A DNA stretch of 64,000 nucleotides from Prostheceraeus crozeri (taxonomy: Eukaryota > Platyhelminthes > Polycladida > Euryleptidae), in the NCBI GenBank assembly GCA_907163375.1, contig CAJQUW010003151.1:1-64000 (forward strand), in the 5' to 3' direction. The notes beneath the pieces are model-generated. The model was not told the origin of the DNA. It saw only the letters and a program-made list of their open reading frames with translations, and searched no databases. The position numbers and the translations under genes were made by a program. The number at the start of each line of letters is the position of its first letter. The stretch's first letter is position 1. Below, piece after piece: positions 13,063 through 24,083 of the stretch.

Positions 13063-14068
13063 CATTGTAAATCGCTCAATACCAATCACATACGAAGAAA
13101 GCATACCAAAATATTTTTTTGGTATATTTCTGTATTCTCTTGGTATATATTTGCATGCTTTTCGTATGTTATTTCAAATGTGGCATGCTTTACATACTAA
13201 AGCCATACCAGCACAATGTTAAAGGAAAACATCAATGATTTCTAATATATGTTGATTTAAGGCCTTTTGTCAATAAGGATCACATTAATGTTACTACTGT
13301 TTTGTAAGTAGTAAGATGATGACATTTAATAGTCAAACTTACAATACTGAATTCGATTTTAATACATGTAAGTCTAAGGCATTTCATAAATAACTAATAA
13401 GTATTTAACCATCAACAATTATGCATGTAATTTTGGAACTAAGCATATTATCAATCCGAAATAAAAACACATTATAATTCATGAACGCAAAAATAGTTAT
13501 GTTTGAGATATATAAGTCAACAAGATTTCACTAAAGATATCGTGTAAATGAAATGATGTTTATCATCTTGGGTCATAAAGTAGAGTTAACTAAACGTCGT
13601 GTTAATGTTGCTAGACAAGTAGGAACGACAATAATCTCGAGCATATAATTCTCCATAAATCTAATCTAGTTAAATATCACACTTTCAAACAAAAAATATT
13701 CGCGACTGGTATTTTTCTGAAAAAAGTTATTTGACAGTAGTATGTAATACACATATTTTTTTGCTATGTGACTTAAAGGTGCACATACCAAATACATACC
13801 AGAGGCATACGAATAAGGATGAATTTGCGTCGGGTCTCGTATATAAAACATACCAACAACTCGTATTTCAGTGTAAAACAGCCAATCACAGATAGAATAG
13901 TTCGTATCTCTACATACCGATCACATACGAAAGTAAGTGAGATTTCGTATGAAAAACATACCAGATCTCTGTAAACATACGAGAATCTCGTATCAGAAGT
14001 TAGTTTCAAATTGTATGTGATTTTGGTATATGTTTGTACGTAATTTTCGTATCCAGCGATTTACAGTG
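13063..14068. mobile_element. 1-kb non-autonomous DNA transposon with TA target duplication
   Basis: The ends are inverted: CATTGTAAATCGCTCAATAC on the left and the complement of CACTGTAAATCGCTGGATAC on the right, each next to TA (13061-13062 and 14069-14070). Inside, the subterminal zones carry many short words CATACCA, CATACGA and their complements on both strands, the pattern of transposase binding sites. There is no coding capacity. The element splits the LINE. TA duplication fits Tc1/mariner or ISL2EU groups; the family is left open. Confidence 0.7.
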
Positions 14069-14070
14069 TA

Positions 14071-15800
14071 TCAACAAAGGTATAAAGTTTATCGCGATAA
14101 AAACTGGGCCTTTATATCACCATTATCGAGATAAAGTAAAAGCAATGATTTTTAATTCCAAAAGGACATAGAGTGATATATACAGTGCATATTTAACTTC
14201 GCACTCTATTTTCAATGTGCATAAAATTTTGATGAAGATGAGAACAAAGATCACACGAATTAGCTGCCGCAATGTGATGGTCAGAAAACAACTTTTGATA
14301 TTATTAATAATGACATAAATCGTCAATTTTCAGCCGCATTCGTGCATGATCCAATCCATGTTCCTTCTGTTTCATTTGCTCAACCATTTGCTTTATCTGC
14401 ATCTGGAGTTGAGAAGCTGTTGGAAAAAGTTAATCCGAAAATCCTCACCCGGACCAGATCAAATGCCTTCCGTTGCATGGTCCAAATTGTCCTCCATTTT
14501 ATCAATCCCGTTCACAATTATTTTCAATAAGTGTTTGGAAAATGCGGACTTGCCCTTACTGTGGAAAAAAGCGGACGACATACCTTTTTCCGAAGGCAAT
14601 GCTTTCAATCGGAGAACGACTCTTTGAGAAAACTCTTTTAAAACGATTCGGACATCATTTCAAAGATCGATTTGACAAAGGATAGTTTGGTTTCCGTAGG
14701 AAAAATTCAATTACCAAATCTTCGCAAGAAGATGTCATAGGATGCCATTTCACTCTCACATAATATCCTCGTACGCAAAATGATCAATGTCAATTTTGAT
14801 GACTTTTTGATTGCTTTTTTGTGCAATTATTTGCATTCTCGACCCCAGCGTGTACGCTGGAGATCAGATAGAAGTAACAGTCTACCTGTTATCAGTGGGA
14901 TACCTCAGGGATCCTCTTTCGGCCCTCTTGTTTTTTGGTTTTTTATGTCTGACCTTCAATTAGTTGATGAAGACATTCTAATGAGCAACTATGCAGATGA
15001 TATTGGGATGTTGACTAAAGTTCGGAAAGGCGTATCTTGCAGTAGTATCACTAAAGATTATCGAGAGATGTTGAATTGGACTGAAAGTAAGATAATGCAA
15101 ACGAAGGAGGAAAAATATCAACAAAATTTTCATTGCCAAATCATGCGATATCATGACTATTCAAAATTAATTTGTTATTACCGGAATTCCTGTGAAATCT
15201 ACATTGAAGTTTTTTCGGTAATTCTTGACGAAACTTTACATTAGTGCTCGCATGTGGATGGAGTTACTTAGAAAGCATCTTCCCGACTATCGGTTCTAAG
15301 ACGGCTAGAACCGTTTCTATCCAAAGACGATCTTGTAAATATATATAATTGCTCAATACGAAGTATCCTCGAGTACGCATCACCAGTACTTTTCAACATC
15401 AGCACGGCTTCCTCTCGTCGGATGGAAACTGCACAGAATATAGCTCATAGAATTGGTGGTTCTTCAGCTTGCCAAAGTGTCCATTTTTTCCCACTTGATT
15501 ATCGTCGCCTTATGCTGCCCTCAAAATTATTCAAATCGTTGATAATTTGATCCCTGACATTAATCCCTTCTCTTGATCTCTTCGAATGCCAGACTGTTGG
15601 TCAAAGATAAGACAAAAATTATTTTTAGTCACGATGGTACGTGCATTTAACCGAGGATTGTGTTGAACAAAAGTTTTTTGAAGTTATTTTTTCATTTGTT
15701 ATTGACTTATTGATTTCATAACTGACTTATTTGTAAATCGGCTTCACGATTTCCAGTACTGAGGCATATTGGAAATAGACGATTATTATTATTATATGTG
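14071..15800 (+). mobile_element. LINE relic, reverse transcriptase part and 3' end
   Basis: This continues the LINE at 12572-13062. Reverse transcriptase motifs are visible in broken frames: KSSPGPDQMPS near 14440, GIPQGSSFGPLVF near 14900 and NYADDIGML near 14985 (the YADD active site). Further on, RSILEYASPV (near 15365) is the usual region after the polymerase core. The 3' end is marked by ATT microsatellite at about 15780-15797, common for several LINE clades. Several stops and frameshifts make it inactive. The clade was not assigned. Confidence 0.75.
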
Positions 15801-17217
15801 ATGAGAAGGGCTGTCGTCTTACTTTTAGGGTAGGGAACGCTGAAAAGTGCACGTTTAGGCCTTAACTATCGAGGCCTAATATGTCTTGGTTTATCTCAAA
15901 ATTCATATAGTCTTACTAAATATCGCCTCTATAACTCTAGCCTGTAACAGAACCTATTTTTACGACACTATATTTTCCTTATGGTGGTTATGGCATGATG
16001 TTTTGACTTAAAGGCTAAGAACGGTGGATTTCCTAAACCTCACTCTTCACAGTTGATGAATAACGCAATGGTCTTTGCATTCTGCAATCTAATGCACGCT
16101 ACTCATCTCGGTGAATCGAACGTATTTTTTCAGTGTAGCTTCTTTTTGTTCCGAATATGTATTTGATAGTTTAAAAAGTCTCAAAATGGAAAAGTAGATC
16201 TGCAAAATATCACAAAATAAAAAAAACTCCTCGCTTAATCATTAATCAAAATTTGCCTTCATATAAAAATTCGATAACATATTATAAAAAACAAGCTGTT
16301 CTACCGATGAACTTTTAGCAGCACAGGATTAATACAGTACTGTCACTTTAAACGACACGTACGTTTACATAGTGTTAAAAAATTGTACTTAAAAAAATTT
16401 ATCACAAAGAGCCAAGAGATAGGCTATAATGACAAAAGATGATGATTTACGTAGCAGTTTGTAATTATGAGAAAATAGCGTCTCAATTATCAATCGTTTT
16501 TTAATAAGCCGAGCTGCTGTTGCTGACAGAAGTAATGATTTCTGGTAATTCTAAATTTCACCAAATCAGCCTCATCTGGGTTGTTTAACATCAATTCAAG
16601 GTCGTCACTATAACACAGTATACATGTACATCATTCTGTTAATTCGATTTATCAGATCAGCATCAGCCTCTTGTTGACAGAAATCACATAATATGTAAAA
16701 CAGTTCTCGTATTTGAATCAGTCTCTAAAAATTAGAAAACGGAGAAGTGGCCTTCATGGCAATTTATACCAATGAATTTAGAACTTTAAAAATAGTGTCA
16801 TTTATACTTTATGCTTATATCCGATCTGGCCCAGAATTACATCGTTTCGGAAAGAGCACTTCAGTGCTCCTCTGCGTTCCCCACCATGGAGGGCAGTAAG
16901 GATCTCCGTTCCCAAGCGTCCCCCCTGACGACAACCCTGGTGATGAGTACAAGAATGTCTATGATCATAGAAATTAACAATACCATAAATACAAATATTA
17001 TCTATACTTTATATTTTGATTATGGTATCTACATGTGTATTGATACCATGTTCTACCATCCTCTGTTAATGACGGCAAGAATTAAACAGCAAATTGCATC
17101 AATAGGTTTGACTGAGACAGTGTCAGTGCCCAGTTCCACACCGGTCTCAAACCTAAAACGAATACGACTTTTATTGCGCTACGGAAACAATAACTATTTG
17201 ATTACTTTTTTGGTTAC
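15801..17217. other. Intergenic stretch, nothing recognised
   Basis: AT-rich sequence with no convincing protein frame, RNA gene or terminal repeat. A 136-codon open frame at 16811-17221 has no motif I know and ends where the next element starts; it may be 5' sequence of that element. Confidence 0.4.
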
Positions 17218-18360
17218 ATGATGACAGAAGCAGAGGCAGAGGTGTCTTCCAATTTGGATAAAATTACTGACAGTGTTATTGCAAGCAAAGACACCCCGAT
17301 ACCAGTAGAAAAGCATCAAAATGGTTTTAGATGCAAAGTGAAATGCCAAGCAGATGCAGATCTTCCAAGACTTGAAGATTGTGTCGATTCAGTTGATAAT
17401 GTGAACCTGCTCGAATTATGTGGTCAACAAAGCGAAAATCTTAAGACAGGTATTGACTGTCCAGTTGCTGCATGTAATGCGATTTTGGCACCTACATCTG
17501 TCATCAGACGTTTAGAGCAACACATTTGGGGTGTGTTTAGTGGTGAAATGCCTTCATCATGGCCATCTCAAAACAGACGTTTTATCTGTATCTGTAACAA
17601 ACTCGTTTCGGAGTCTTACAGAAACACACATTTGAAACGATGTCATGGTAACCCAGAAAGCTCGCATCTCACTGATCAAACTTCTTCACAGCCTTCCACT
17701 GAATCTACTGCGAGTGCTATCCTTCCTATTTTAGATGAGGCAATGAGTCTTTATCGACCAACATTAAAGCACGTTCCATTCAAAGCAAGACGGTTATGGG
17801 GTAGAATTTTGCAGGACGCATTGCATCAAGCAATTTCTCACAATATGGTAGAACAGTTTACATATTTGGCCATGCTCCCGAAATGTGTTCTGCCATCCAA
17901 CAAACGAGCTGGAAAAAAGAATACTCATCATGTAGATATAATCAAACTTTGCAATCGTTGGGCATCTGGTGACTATCAGAAGCCGTGGGAAGAAACATGT
18001 AAGAATTCTAAGAACCAAAAGGATGTGAAACCTAAATTAATATCGAAAGAAATAGTGCTGAAACAAGCCAGGTCAGCTGCTATCGCTTTTGCAGAAGATG
18101 GTTTATACAGCAAAGCGTGTCGCGTGCTGACGTCCAAAGGTCTTGCTCCGAATACAGCAGAGACAAGACATCTTTTAGAAGAAAAGCACCCACAGCATGA
18201 AGCACCTTGTATTCCAAATGCAAGTTTTGTCGCTCCTGTCTTACAATCAGATTTTGACATTCGTAGTGTTCTCTATTCTTTTCCGTCTGGAACTGTGTGG
18301 ACCTACTGGCTTACGGGTGGAGCACATATTGGAAGCTTGCAATGCATCTTTATCTACTAA
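17218..18360 (+). pseudogene. Non-LTR retrotransposon relic, zinc-finger N-terminal part
   Basis: A 380-codon frame starts with an acidic region and carries cysteine/histidine patterns that look like zinc fingers (CPVAACNAIL followed by H at about residues 81-105, and CICNKLVSESYRNTHLKRCH at about 121-140), the style of R2-like or other non-LTR proteins. The C-terminal part (KACRVLTSKGLAP, near residue 300) precedes a reverse transcriptase that continues in another frame from about 18295, so a frameshift ends this frame early. The whole element was the RT unit now split by later insertions. It is inactive. Confidence 0.7.
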
Positions 18361-19520
18361 CTTATATGTTACTCTTCGCTCCTTCGCGAATTTCATCATA
18401 TCAAGTCGCGCTTGTGAAGAAATTACACTGTATTATTATTCCGGAGCAAGTATCACTGCTCTAGGAAAGTCAGATTTGGATGCCCCTCTCGATATCCGTC
18501 CAATTGTAGTGGGTGAAGTCTTGCGTCGATTTTCAGGAAAATGTTTATGTAGAGTTCTGACAGAGAAGGTCAAAACAATCTTCAAGCCTCATCAGTTCGA
18601 AGTTTCGTATCCAGGAGGAGTTTAAAAGGTGGTACACACGATGAGAGAAATGATTGACGCTCATTGGATGGATGATGACTTCGTCATTCTGAAGGTTGAT
18701 ATATGTAACTGTTTCAACACAATTTCAAGACAATGTGTCATAGATCAATGTGAAGAGAATCTTCCTGAATTATTGCCATTCGCAGCGTGGTGCTACAGGC
18801 AGAATCCGTGTCTCTGGCATCCAACTGAAATGCTGAGGTCAGCTGCTGGTGTTCAGCAAGGCAATCCTTTTGGTCCTTTTGGTCTTTTTGCGTTGGGCTT
18901 AAATTGTTTGGTTGAATCGTTGAACAGCAACCCGGCACTGGAACATAATTTTTGATATCTCGATGATGGCATCCTTTGTGGTACAGAACAATCCATATAT
19001 AGTTGTGTCGACTTAATAAAGCTCAAACTTGGTCTGGCCTTAGTTTGAACCTCCATAAATGCAAGATATTTTGTCGGAATGATATCAAATTGCTTCTGAA
19101 TGATGTGAAAACAAGCAAGCAACCTGATATGGAAATTCTTGGTGCATCGATTGGGAATGCTGAATTTTGTGATCATTTTCTCACGAAGAAGATTTTATCC
19201 ACTAAAAAGCTGTTAAGTGCCATTGCAGATCTTCATGATCCTCAAATCGCTCTGCAACTTCTTAGGTCATGCAGTGGGTTCTGTAAATTCGCACATATTG
19301 CTAGATGCTGTCCACCATTTTTGGCATCTCATTTGTTAAGAAAGTTTGATTCTGATGTGATGGGTTGCCCTGAAGACTCGGCCTACATCCAATTGACTGA
19401 TTGGCGCGCCGTCAAGCACAATTGCCACTAAAATTTGGCGGTCTTGGAATCCGATCACTGGAGCAACATGCGTCAGCGGCATATTGTGCAGTTTCTGGCT
19501 AATCACAATTTGTTTATAGA
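18290..19520 (+). pseudogene. Non-LTR reverse transcriptase relic
   Basis: The reverse transcriptase of the element starting at 17218 runs in successive frames: GPTGLRVEHI (18299), DAPLDIRPIVVGEVLRRF (near 18480), VILKVDICNCFNTISRQ (near 18683), GVQQGNPFGPFGLFALGL (near 18850), YLDDGILCG (18957) and LNLHKCKIF (near 19045). DIRPI, QQG(N/D)P and LDDG are hallmarks of an invertebrate non-LTR group whose clade name I cannot give safely. At least three interruptions are visible: a shift near 18295, a stop at 18623 and a stop before YLDDG. The end is interrupted by the Penelope-like insertion, and more of it may lie at 20989-21158. Confidence 0.75.
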
Positions 19521-19618
19521 CTTCTATGGTTTTGTTCAAATATAGTACTTCCAGTTGGGAGACTCATAATATGGAATTTTTCCGGATAAAACACCAACTG
19601 CGGTCAAATCTTTTATTT

Positions 19619-19658
19619 GCAGACGTTTCGGTGGCAGACTGCACACCTTGTTCACTGC
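19619..19658 (-). ncRNA. Hammerhead-like motif, second copy in the left arm
   Basis: The mirror copy of the motif at 20879-20918, identical in core, stem II and ACGTC segment, on the - strand of the left arm. Confidence 0.5.
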
Positions 19659-19909
19659 GATAAGCCGATGAAATGAAATAAAATGACAAGAGGAATGTTG
19701 ACTAAAACTCATCTATCATAGATAAAATACTGTAGAAGAAAATAGACTTACAGATATGTTACTTACATATATAAAAGAAGGTAATACTTAGACATTGCAA
19801 AATTGTTCGGAGTACTTCAAAATCAACGGTTTCCAAATGTCATGGACACCAATGCCATCATCGCGATTGTAGATACTTTCCTTGTTAGCATATATATACA
19901 TAGATTCTT

Positions 19910-20348
19910 TCAATTTCCTTTTATACCAATTACTTTCCCTGGAGACGATTGAAGCCTCAAAGTTTGGACGGTGACTCGATGTATGCGAATGTTCTGTTCT
20001 GACACGGCTGATGAATTACTGATATCTCTTGTACTTCGCTGATGCTCCTTTATTCGAGTGCTCAATTTTCGCCCACTTTCTCCAATGTAGAACTTGCTAC
20101 AATCATGACACCCAATTTTGTATATAACGTTGCTCTTATCAGGCTCCACCGGTTTAACTTTCGTCAAACAGTCTTTTAGGCTTTTATTTGGCTTGAAGGA
20201 AGTTCTCAATCCGTATTGAGACAAAAGTCTTCTCAATTTCTCACTGACACCTTTCACATACGGTAGAGTAATGAATTTCTTCTCTTCCTCACTCACAGAA
20301 GATTGTCCGGAACCACATAAACGTCTGTATGAGCTCATCACACAATAC
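19910..20348 (-). pseudogene. Penelope-like polyprotein C-terminus with GIY-YIG endonuclease (5'-truncated)
   Basis: Reading leftward, the frame shows FITLPYVKGVSEKLRRLL, the conserved link after the reverse transcriptase of Penelope-like elements, then RTSFKPNKSLKDCL and the endonuclease segment VIYKIGCHDC followed by KFYIGESGRKLSTRIKEH. The GIY-like and YIG motifs and the R and E of the active site are present. The frame ends shortly after at the natural stop. Everything upstream (reverse transcriptase) is absent, so the copy cannot move alone. Confidence 0.8.
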
Positions 20349-20627
20349 AATAAAAGCCTAAAAGACTGTTTGACGAAGGTTAAACCGGTGGAGCCTGATA
20401 AGAGCAACGTTATATACAAAATTGGGTGTCATGATTGTAGCAAGTTCTACATTGGAGAAAGTGGGCGAAAATTGAGCACTCGAATAAAGGAGCATCAGCG
20501 AAGTACAAGAGATATCAGTAATTTATCAGCCGTGTCAGAACAGAACATTCGCATACATCGAGTCACCGTCCAAACTTTGAGGCTTCAATCGTCTCCAGGG
20601 AAAGTAATTGGTATAAAAGGAAATTGA
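20349..20627 (+). pseudogene. Inverted duplicate of the GIY-YIG endonuclease domain
   Basis: The + strand repeats the segment KSLKDCLTKV through KVIGIKGN of the left arm with one amino-acid change (NSSAV to NLSAV). It begins abruptly at the arm junction and has no proper start. It is a dead partial copy. Confidence 0.8.
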
Positions 20628-20878
20628 AAGAATCTATGTATATATATGCTAACAAGGAAAGTATCTACAATCGCGATAATGGCATTGGTGTCCATGACAT
20701 TTGGAAACCGTTGATTTTGAAGTACTCCGAACAATTTTGCAATGTCTAAGTATTACCTTCTTTTATATATGTAAGTAACATATCTGTAAGTCTATTTTCT
20801 TCTACAGTATTTTATCTATGATAGATGAGTTTTAGTCAACATTCCTCTTGTCATTTTATTTCATTTCATCGGCTTATC

Positions 20879-20918
20879 GCAGTGAACAAGGTGTGCAGTC
20901 TGCCACCGAAACGTCTGC
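20879..20918 (+). ncRNA. Minimal hammerhead-ribozyme-like motif in the Penelope-like tail
   Basis: The order of parts fits a minimal hammerhead: GCA (stem I strand), GTGAACA (core CUGANGA with C3 to G and G8 to C), GGTG with CACC as stem II around a ten-base loop, GAAA, then ACGTC with the cleavage C, and TGC closing stem I. Stem III would be the palindrome ACGU, as in dimerising hammerheads. Penelope-like elements are known to carry such ribozymes. The C3/G8 pair is swapped as a pair, which keeps the contact; activity is inferred only. Confidence 0.5.
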
Positions 20919-21424
20919 AAATAAAAGATTTGACCGCAGTTGGTGTTTTATCCGGAAAAATTCCATATTATACTTCTATGGTTTGTTCTAGGACTTAACA
21001 TACAAAAATTTACCGCAGGAGGCGAAGTTGACTTTCTCATCCCATGGGACTGAAAAGTTGATTTTTCCTCTCGGCAGTTCTTACAGGAGAGATCGCTTTT
21101 CACTCACATACAAAATGAAAATGTCTGAAATTCATTTGGAAAGATCTGAAATATAGGATAAACCAATAAGTTTTGTCCGGTAATTGCACGCAGCTATCTT
21201 CTAATGTATTTAATGTATTGCTTTGAAATTTTGTATGACTATAGAATACTTATTTTGCTAACTTATACTGGAAATTAATTTACTAAGCCTAAACCGTATG
21301 TGAAAACAATTACTTTTTAGAAAAAAACGTTTTTTTATCTCTTTTTTAAATACACGACAAACTCAACGTAAAACAGTTTTTTCTGGAAAGTCGATATAAT
21401 ACACAAAAAATAGGAGTGTAAATG

Positions 21425-22468
21425 TCAATCATCCGTTTCCGAGAGGTGTTCGAAGTAACTACCATGATGGAGCACACATCGGCGCCATCGATCAGGCAAT
21501 TTTTTAATCCCATCAGCGAAGAAGCTGCACTGGTCCAGAACCACTTGGATCTCCTCAGCTCCGTTGAAACTTTTCCCGCGAATGCAAGATTTCAATGGTG
21601 AAAATAGGTAAAAGTCCGAGGGCGCAAGGTCTGGGGAGTAAGGCGGATGTGGTAGGACGGTAAAACCAATATCAGCGAGTTTTTGAACAGATTTAGCTGC
21701 AGTGTGGGGTCGAGCATTATCATGTAGATAATGTATCTGGTGAAATCCTCCATCACAAAGTCGGCGTCGTTTCTGCTGAACTTCCGTTACCAAACGCGAC
21801 AACTGCTCACAATAAATGTCGGCAGTGATTGTTGCACCTCGCGGAAGAATGTCCATCAGTATTACTCCCTTACAGTCCCAGAAAACGGATATGAGATGTT
21901 TCCTGGGAGAGAGTGTACGACGAACTTCCACATCAGGGACATCACCTTCGCCTCTCCACGTAAGTTGTTCCGTCATTGTCCCAATAAATCCAGATTTCGT
22001 CCATTGTAATGAGCTGACCGAGGAAGTCATTAGCCGCATGCTTAGACAGCAATTCGTTCCAAATCCTCTCGCGGTTGGCCATTTGTTCCTCGGACAACTT
22101 GTGTGGAACCCATCGGTTGCACAGGTAACGCATACCCATGCCAAGCAGATGGTTTCTAATTGTCTGCTGGGAAACTCCAATCTCAAGGCTCATTTCCCGA
22201 GTGGTGGTGTGTTCAACCAAAAGGGTTCGAATTTGTCAATATGATAAGATGGCCTTCCACATCGGTCTTGGTCTTCAACATAAAAGTTTTCTTCCTTAAA
22301 TTTTGCAACCCATCGCCGACAAGTGTGCTCATTTGTTGTGTCCTGACCCAGTGTTGAGTTTATTTCATCTGCAATCTTTGCAGGTACCAATCCACGTTTC
22401 CAATTATAATAAATTAACTTGCGAATGTCTTCTCGTGTGAAATCCATTTCCAAACTGAAGTGCGACAC
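21425..22468 (-). pseudogene. Mariner transposase, frameshifted
   Basis: Three overlapping - strand frames give successive parts of a mariner transposase of about 345 residues. The N-terminal helix-turn-helix region is FTREDIRKLIYYNWKRG at 22440; the linker carries WVPHKLSEEQMANRERI; the catalytic domain shows TMDEIWIYW (first D), LHDNARPHTA (second D) and YSPDLAPSDFYLF (third D), with about 34 residues between the last two, the mariner D34D pattern. Frame changes lie near 22210 and near 21960. It is inactive. Confidence 0.85.
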
Positions 22469-22750
22469 TAAGGGCCGATTTTTAAAACGAGGGCTAAGTT
22501 AAGCCGCGGATCATGAAAGGCCGCGGCCTCACTAGGCCACGGCTTATCTTTGCATTTATAAAACGAGGATGAACCGCGGCCTACCGAAGTCGTGGCTTTG
22601 AGCCGTGGTCTATCTTTGACACATCAGCCACACCGATGAAACGTTAACTCTGACGTCATCTTGATGTCATTTCAATCAAGGCCACTATCTCATTGGATTG
22701 ATTATCAAGAACGATATCGAGAAGAGGTTTCTGGAATTCTTTAATCGAAC

Positions 22751-22870
22751 ATGGAGTCAGACGCACAGTCAAGAAGACGGAACTTCTCTGAAGAGGAGAA
22801 GCTATATTTAATTGAGCTCTGCAATATCTACCCTGGTGTGAATGATAAAGGTTCACACCAAATAACTTAA
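22751..22870 (+). pseudogene. Harbinger Myb/SANT-like protein, N-terminal fragment
   Basis: The start ATG is followed by RRRNFSEEEKLYLIELC, the first helix region of the Myb/SANT-like DNA-binding protein that Harbinger elements encode beside the transposase. The frame stops after 39 codons because the rest was deleted. Confidence 0.6.
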
Positions 22871-22901
22871 TGATTAAGGTTGAATGATAAGGTGATTTCG
22901 C

Positions 22902-23072
22902 GGTTTTTTTACTGAAGCGATAGCGGCGAATGCAATCGGCATCGTTATAGTACGACAAGGCATCCAGACGATCGCGAAAAACGCGAGTTTGTATACATCG
23001 AGATGTACATGTGAGCCTTCGAAATCTCTCCTGCCTTTCGAGAATTTGCTGTCTCAACTTCAAGTAATTCAT
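22902..23072 (-). pseudogene. Harbinger transposase, N-terminal fragment
   Basis: From an ATG at 23072 the - strand reads a 57-residue segment ending in FRDRLDALSYYNDADCIRRY and RFSKKT, matching the N-terminal (pre-catalytic) region of Harbinger transposases, where RDR.D.L...D...I.RYRFS is usual. The catalytic domain is missing. The gene faces the Myb-like fragment, as expected for the family. Confidence 0.65.
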
Positions 23073-24077
23073 TCTACTTCCGTCCTTAATGATCGAAATT
23101 CCGCTTGATATGGATGAAAACCCGTAGCTCACCAGCACTTAGACCTGCCTCTGCCGAGGTCTAACTTTGACAAGAAAAAGAGAGCTGCGGCTTAGGCTGT
23201 GCAAGCGAAGCTTCGTTTTAAAAAGAGAAAATCGAAAGCCACGGCTTAGATAGAGCCGCGGCTGACAGAGTGAGCCGCGGGTTAGCCCGTGGCTTTAAAA
23301 GTCGTGTTTTATTAAGTGAAAGTTTGTTAGACCGTGGCCTAACTGCGAATTGAGCCGCGGCTTGACTTCGCCCTCGTTTTAAAAATCGGCCCTAAGAGAA
23401 TGACGAGTTAATTTATACTCACGACGTAGCATATCTGATCTGCCGCTCACTGCAAACAATCAATCACACAAACCACAAACGCGTGACGAGGACTAACGCC
23501 GATTAGCGATTGGCCATGCATCGACTAACGCCATGCATAAGGACAATAGGTCACTAACAAATAAGATAATAGGTTATTGAGAAATCCATGGTCGGCGTTT
23601 GCCTTCACCAGCGGTGGCAGGCGCGCTGCGAGAGTATAAATTGAGTTTGTTGTGTATTTAAAAAAGAGATAAAAAAACGTTTTTTTCTAACAAGTAATTG
23701 TTTTCACATACGGTTTAGGCTTAGTAAATTAATTTCCAGTATAAGTTGGCAAAATAAGTATTCTATAGTCATACAAAATTTCAAAGCAATACATTAAATA
23801 CATTAGAAGATAGCTGCGTGCAATTACCGGACAAAACTTATTGGTTTAACATAGACATGGAAAGGTATAGTTATTTCCAAAAGCTTGACATGCAGAGAAA
23901 GGAAAGTTTTCGGTCTTTGAATATCTACGGATCTTTCCGAGCGACTATAAAGTCTGTAGAACATTGATTGAACATGACAAAGACATCAATCACCAAAAAA
24001 TTGAAATTTTGCAAAAGTGGAAAATTTTCCATTTGCATCACTAGTATTTTGTAGATTACTGTGAAAGATCAAAAATC

Positions 24078-24083
24078 AATATT
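24078..24083. repeat. Polinton target-site duplication, left
   Basis: AATATT directly before the left terminus AGTAGTAAGCAAG; the same six bases follow the right terminus. Six bases is the Polinton norm. Confidence 0.9.

Larger units (their letters stand above)
19538..20971 (-). mobile_element. Penelope-like element with inverted duplication
   Basis: Two arms of about 623 bp, 19566-20189 and 20349-20971, are inverted copies with only a few differences, separated by a 159-bp spacer that belongs to the left copy. Each arm encodes the C-terminal GIY-YIG endonuclease of a Penelope-like element and ends in the same tail. The flanks show a duplicated target of about 17 bp (ACTTCTATGG followed by TTTGTTC) at 19520-19537 and 20972-20988. 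The copy is 5'-truncated. Inverted partial duplications are typical of this class. Confidence 0.8.
22472..23392. mobile_element. Non-autonomous PIF-Harbinger remnant nested in the mariner
   Basis: The ends are perfect inverted repeats (GGGCCGATTTTTAAAACGAG and complement) flanked by TAA at 22469-22471 and 23393-23395, the 3-bp target typical of Harbinger. Subterminal zones carry many GCCGCGGC or GCCACGGC words on both strands, probably transposase sites. Inside remain the first part of a Myb/SANT-like gene on + and of the transposase gene on -, so this is an internal deletion derivative of a two-gene Harbinger. Confidence 0.85.
21161..23846 (-). mobile_element. Mariner-family DNA transposon with long inverted repeats
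   Basis: Inverted repeats of about 210 bp begin AACCAATAAGTTTTGTCCGG at 21161 and end with its complement at 23846. TA lies outside both ends (21159-21160, 23847-23848), as for all mariner insertions. The transposase relic lies on the - strand near the left end. A 921-bp Harbinger remnant is nested at 22472-23392; without it the element would be about 1.76 kb. It inserted downstream of the non-LTR relic. Confidence 0.9.

Noticed and set aside
16811-17221. 136-codon open frame before the non-LTR relic
   Set aside because: No recognisable motif; low-complexity N/I/T text; may be 5' non-coding sequence of the element.
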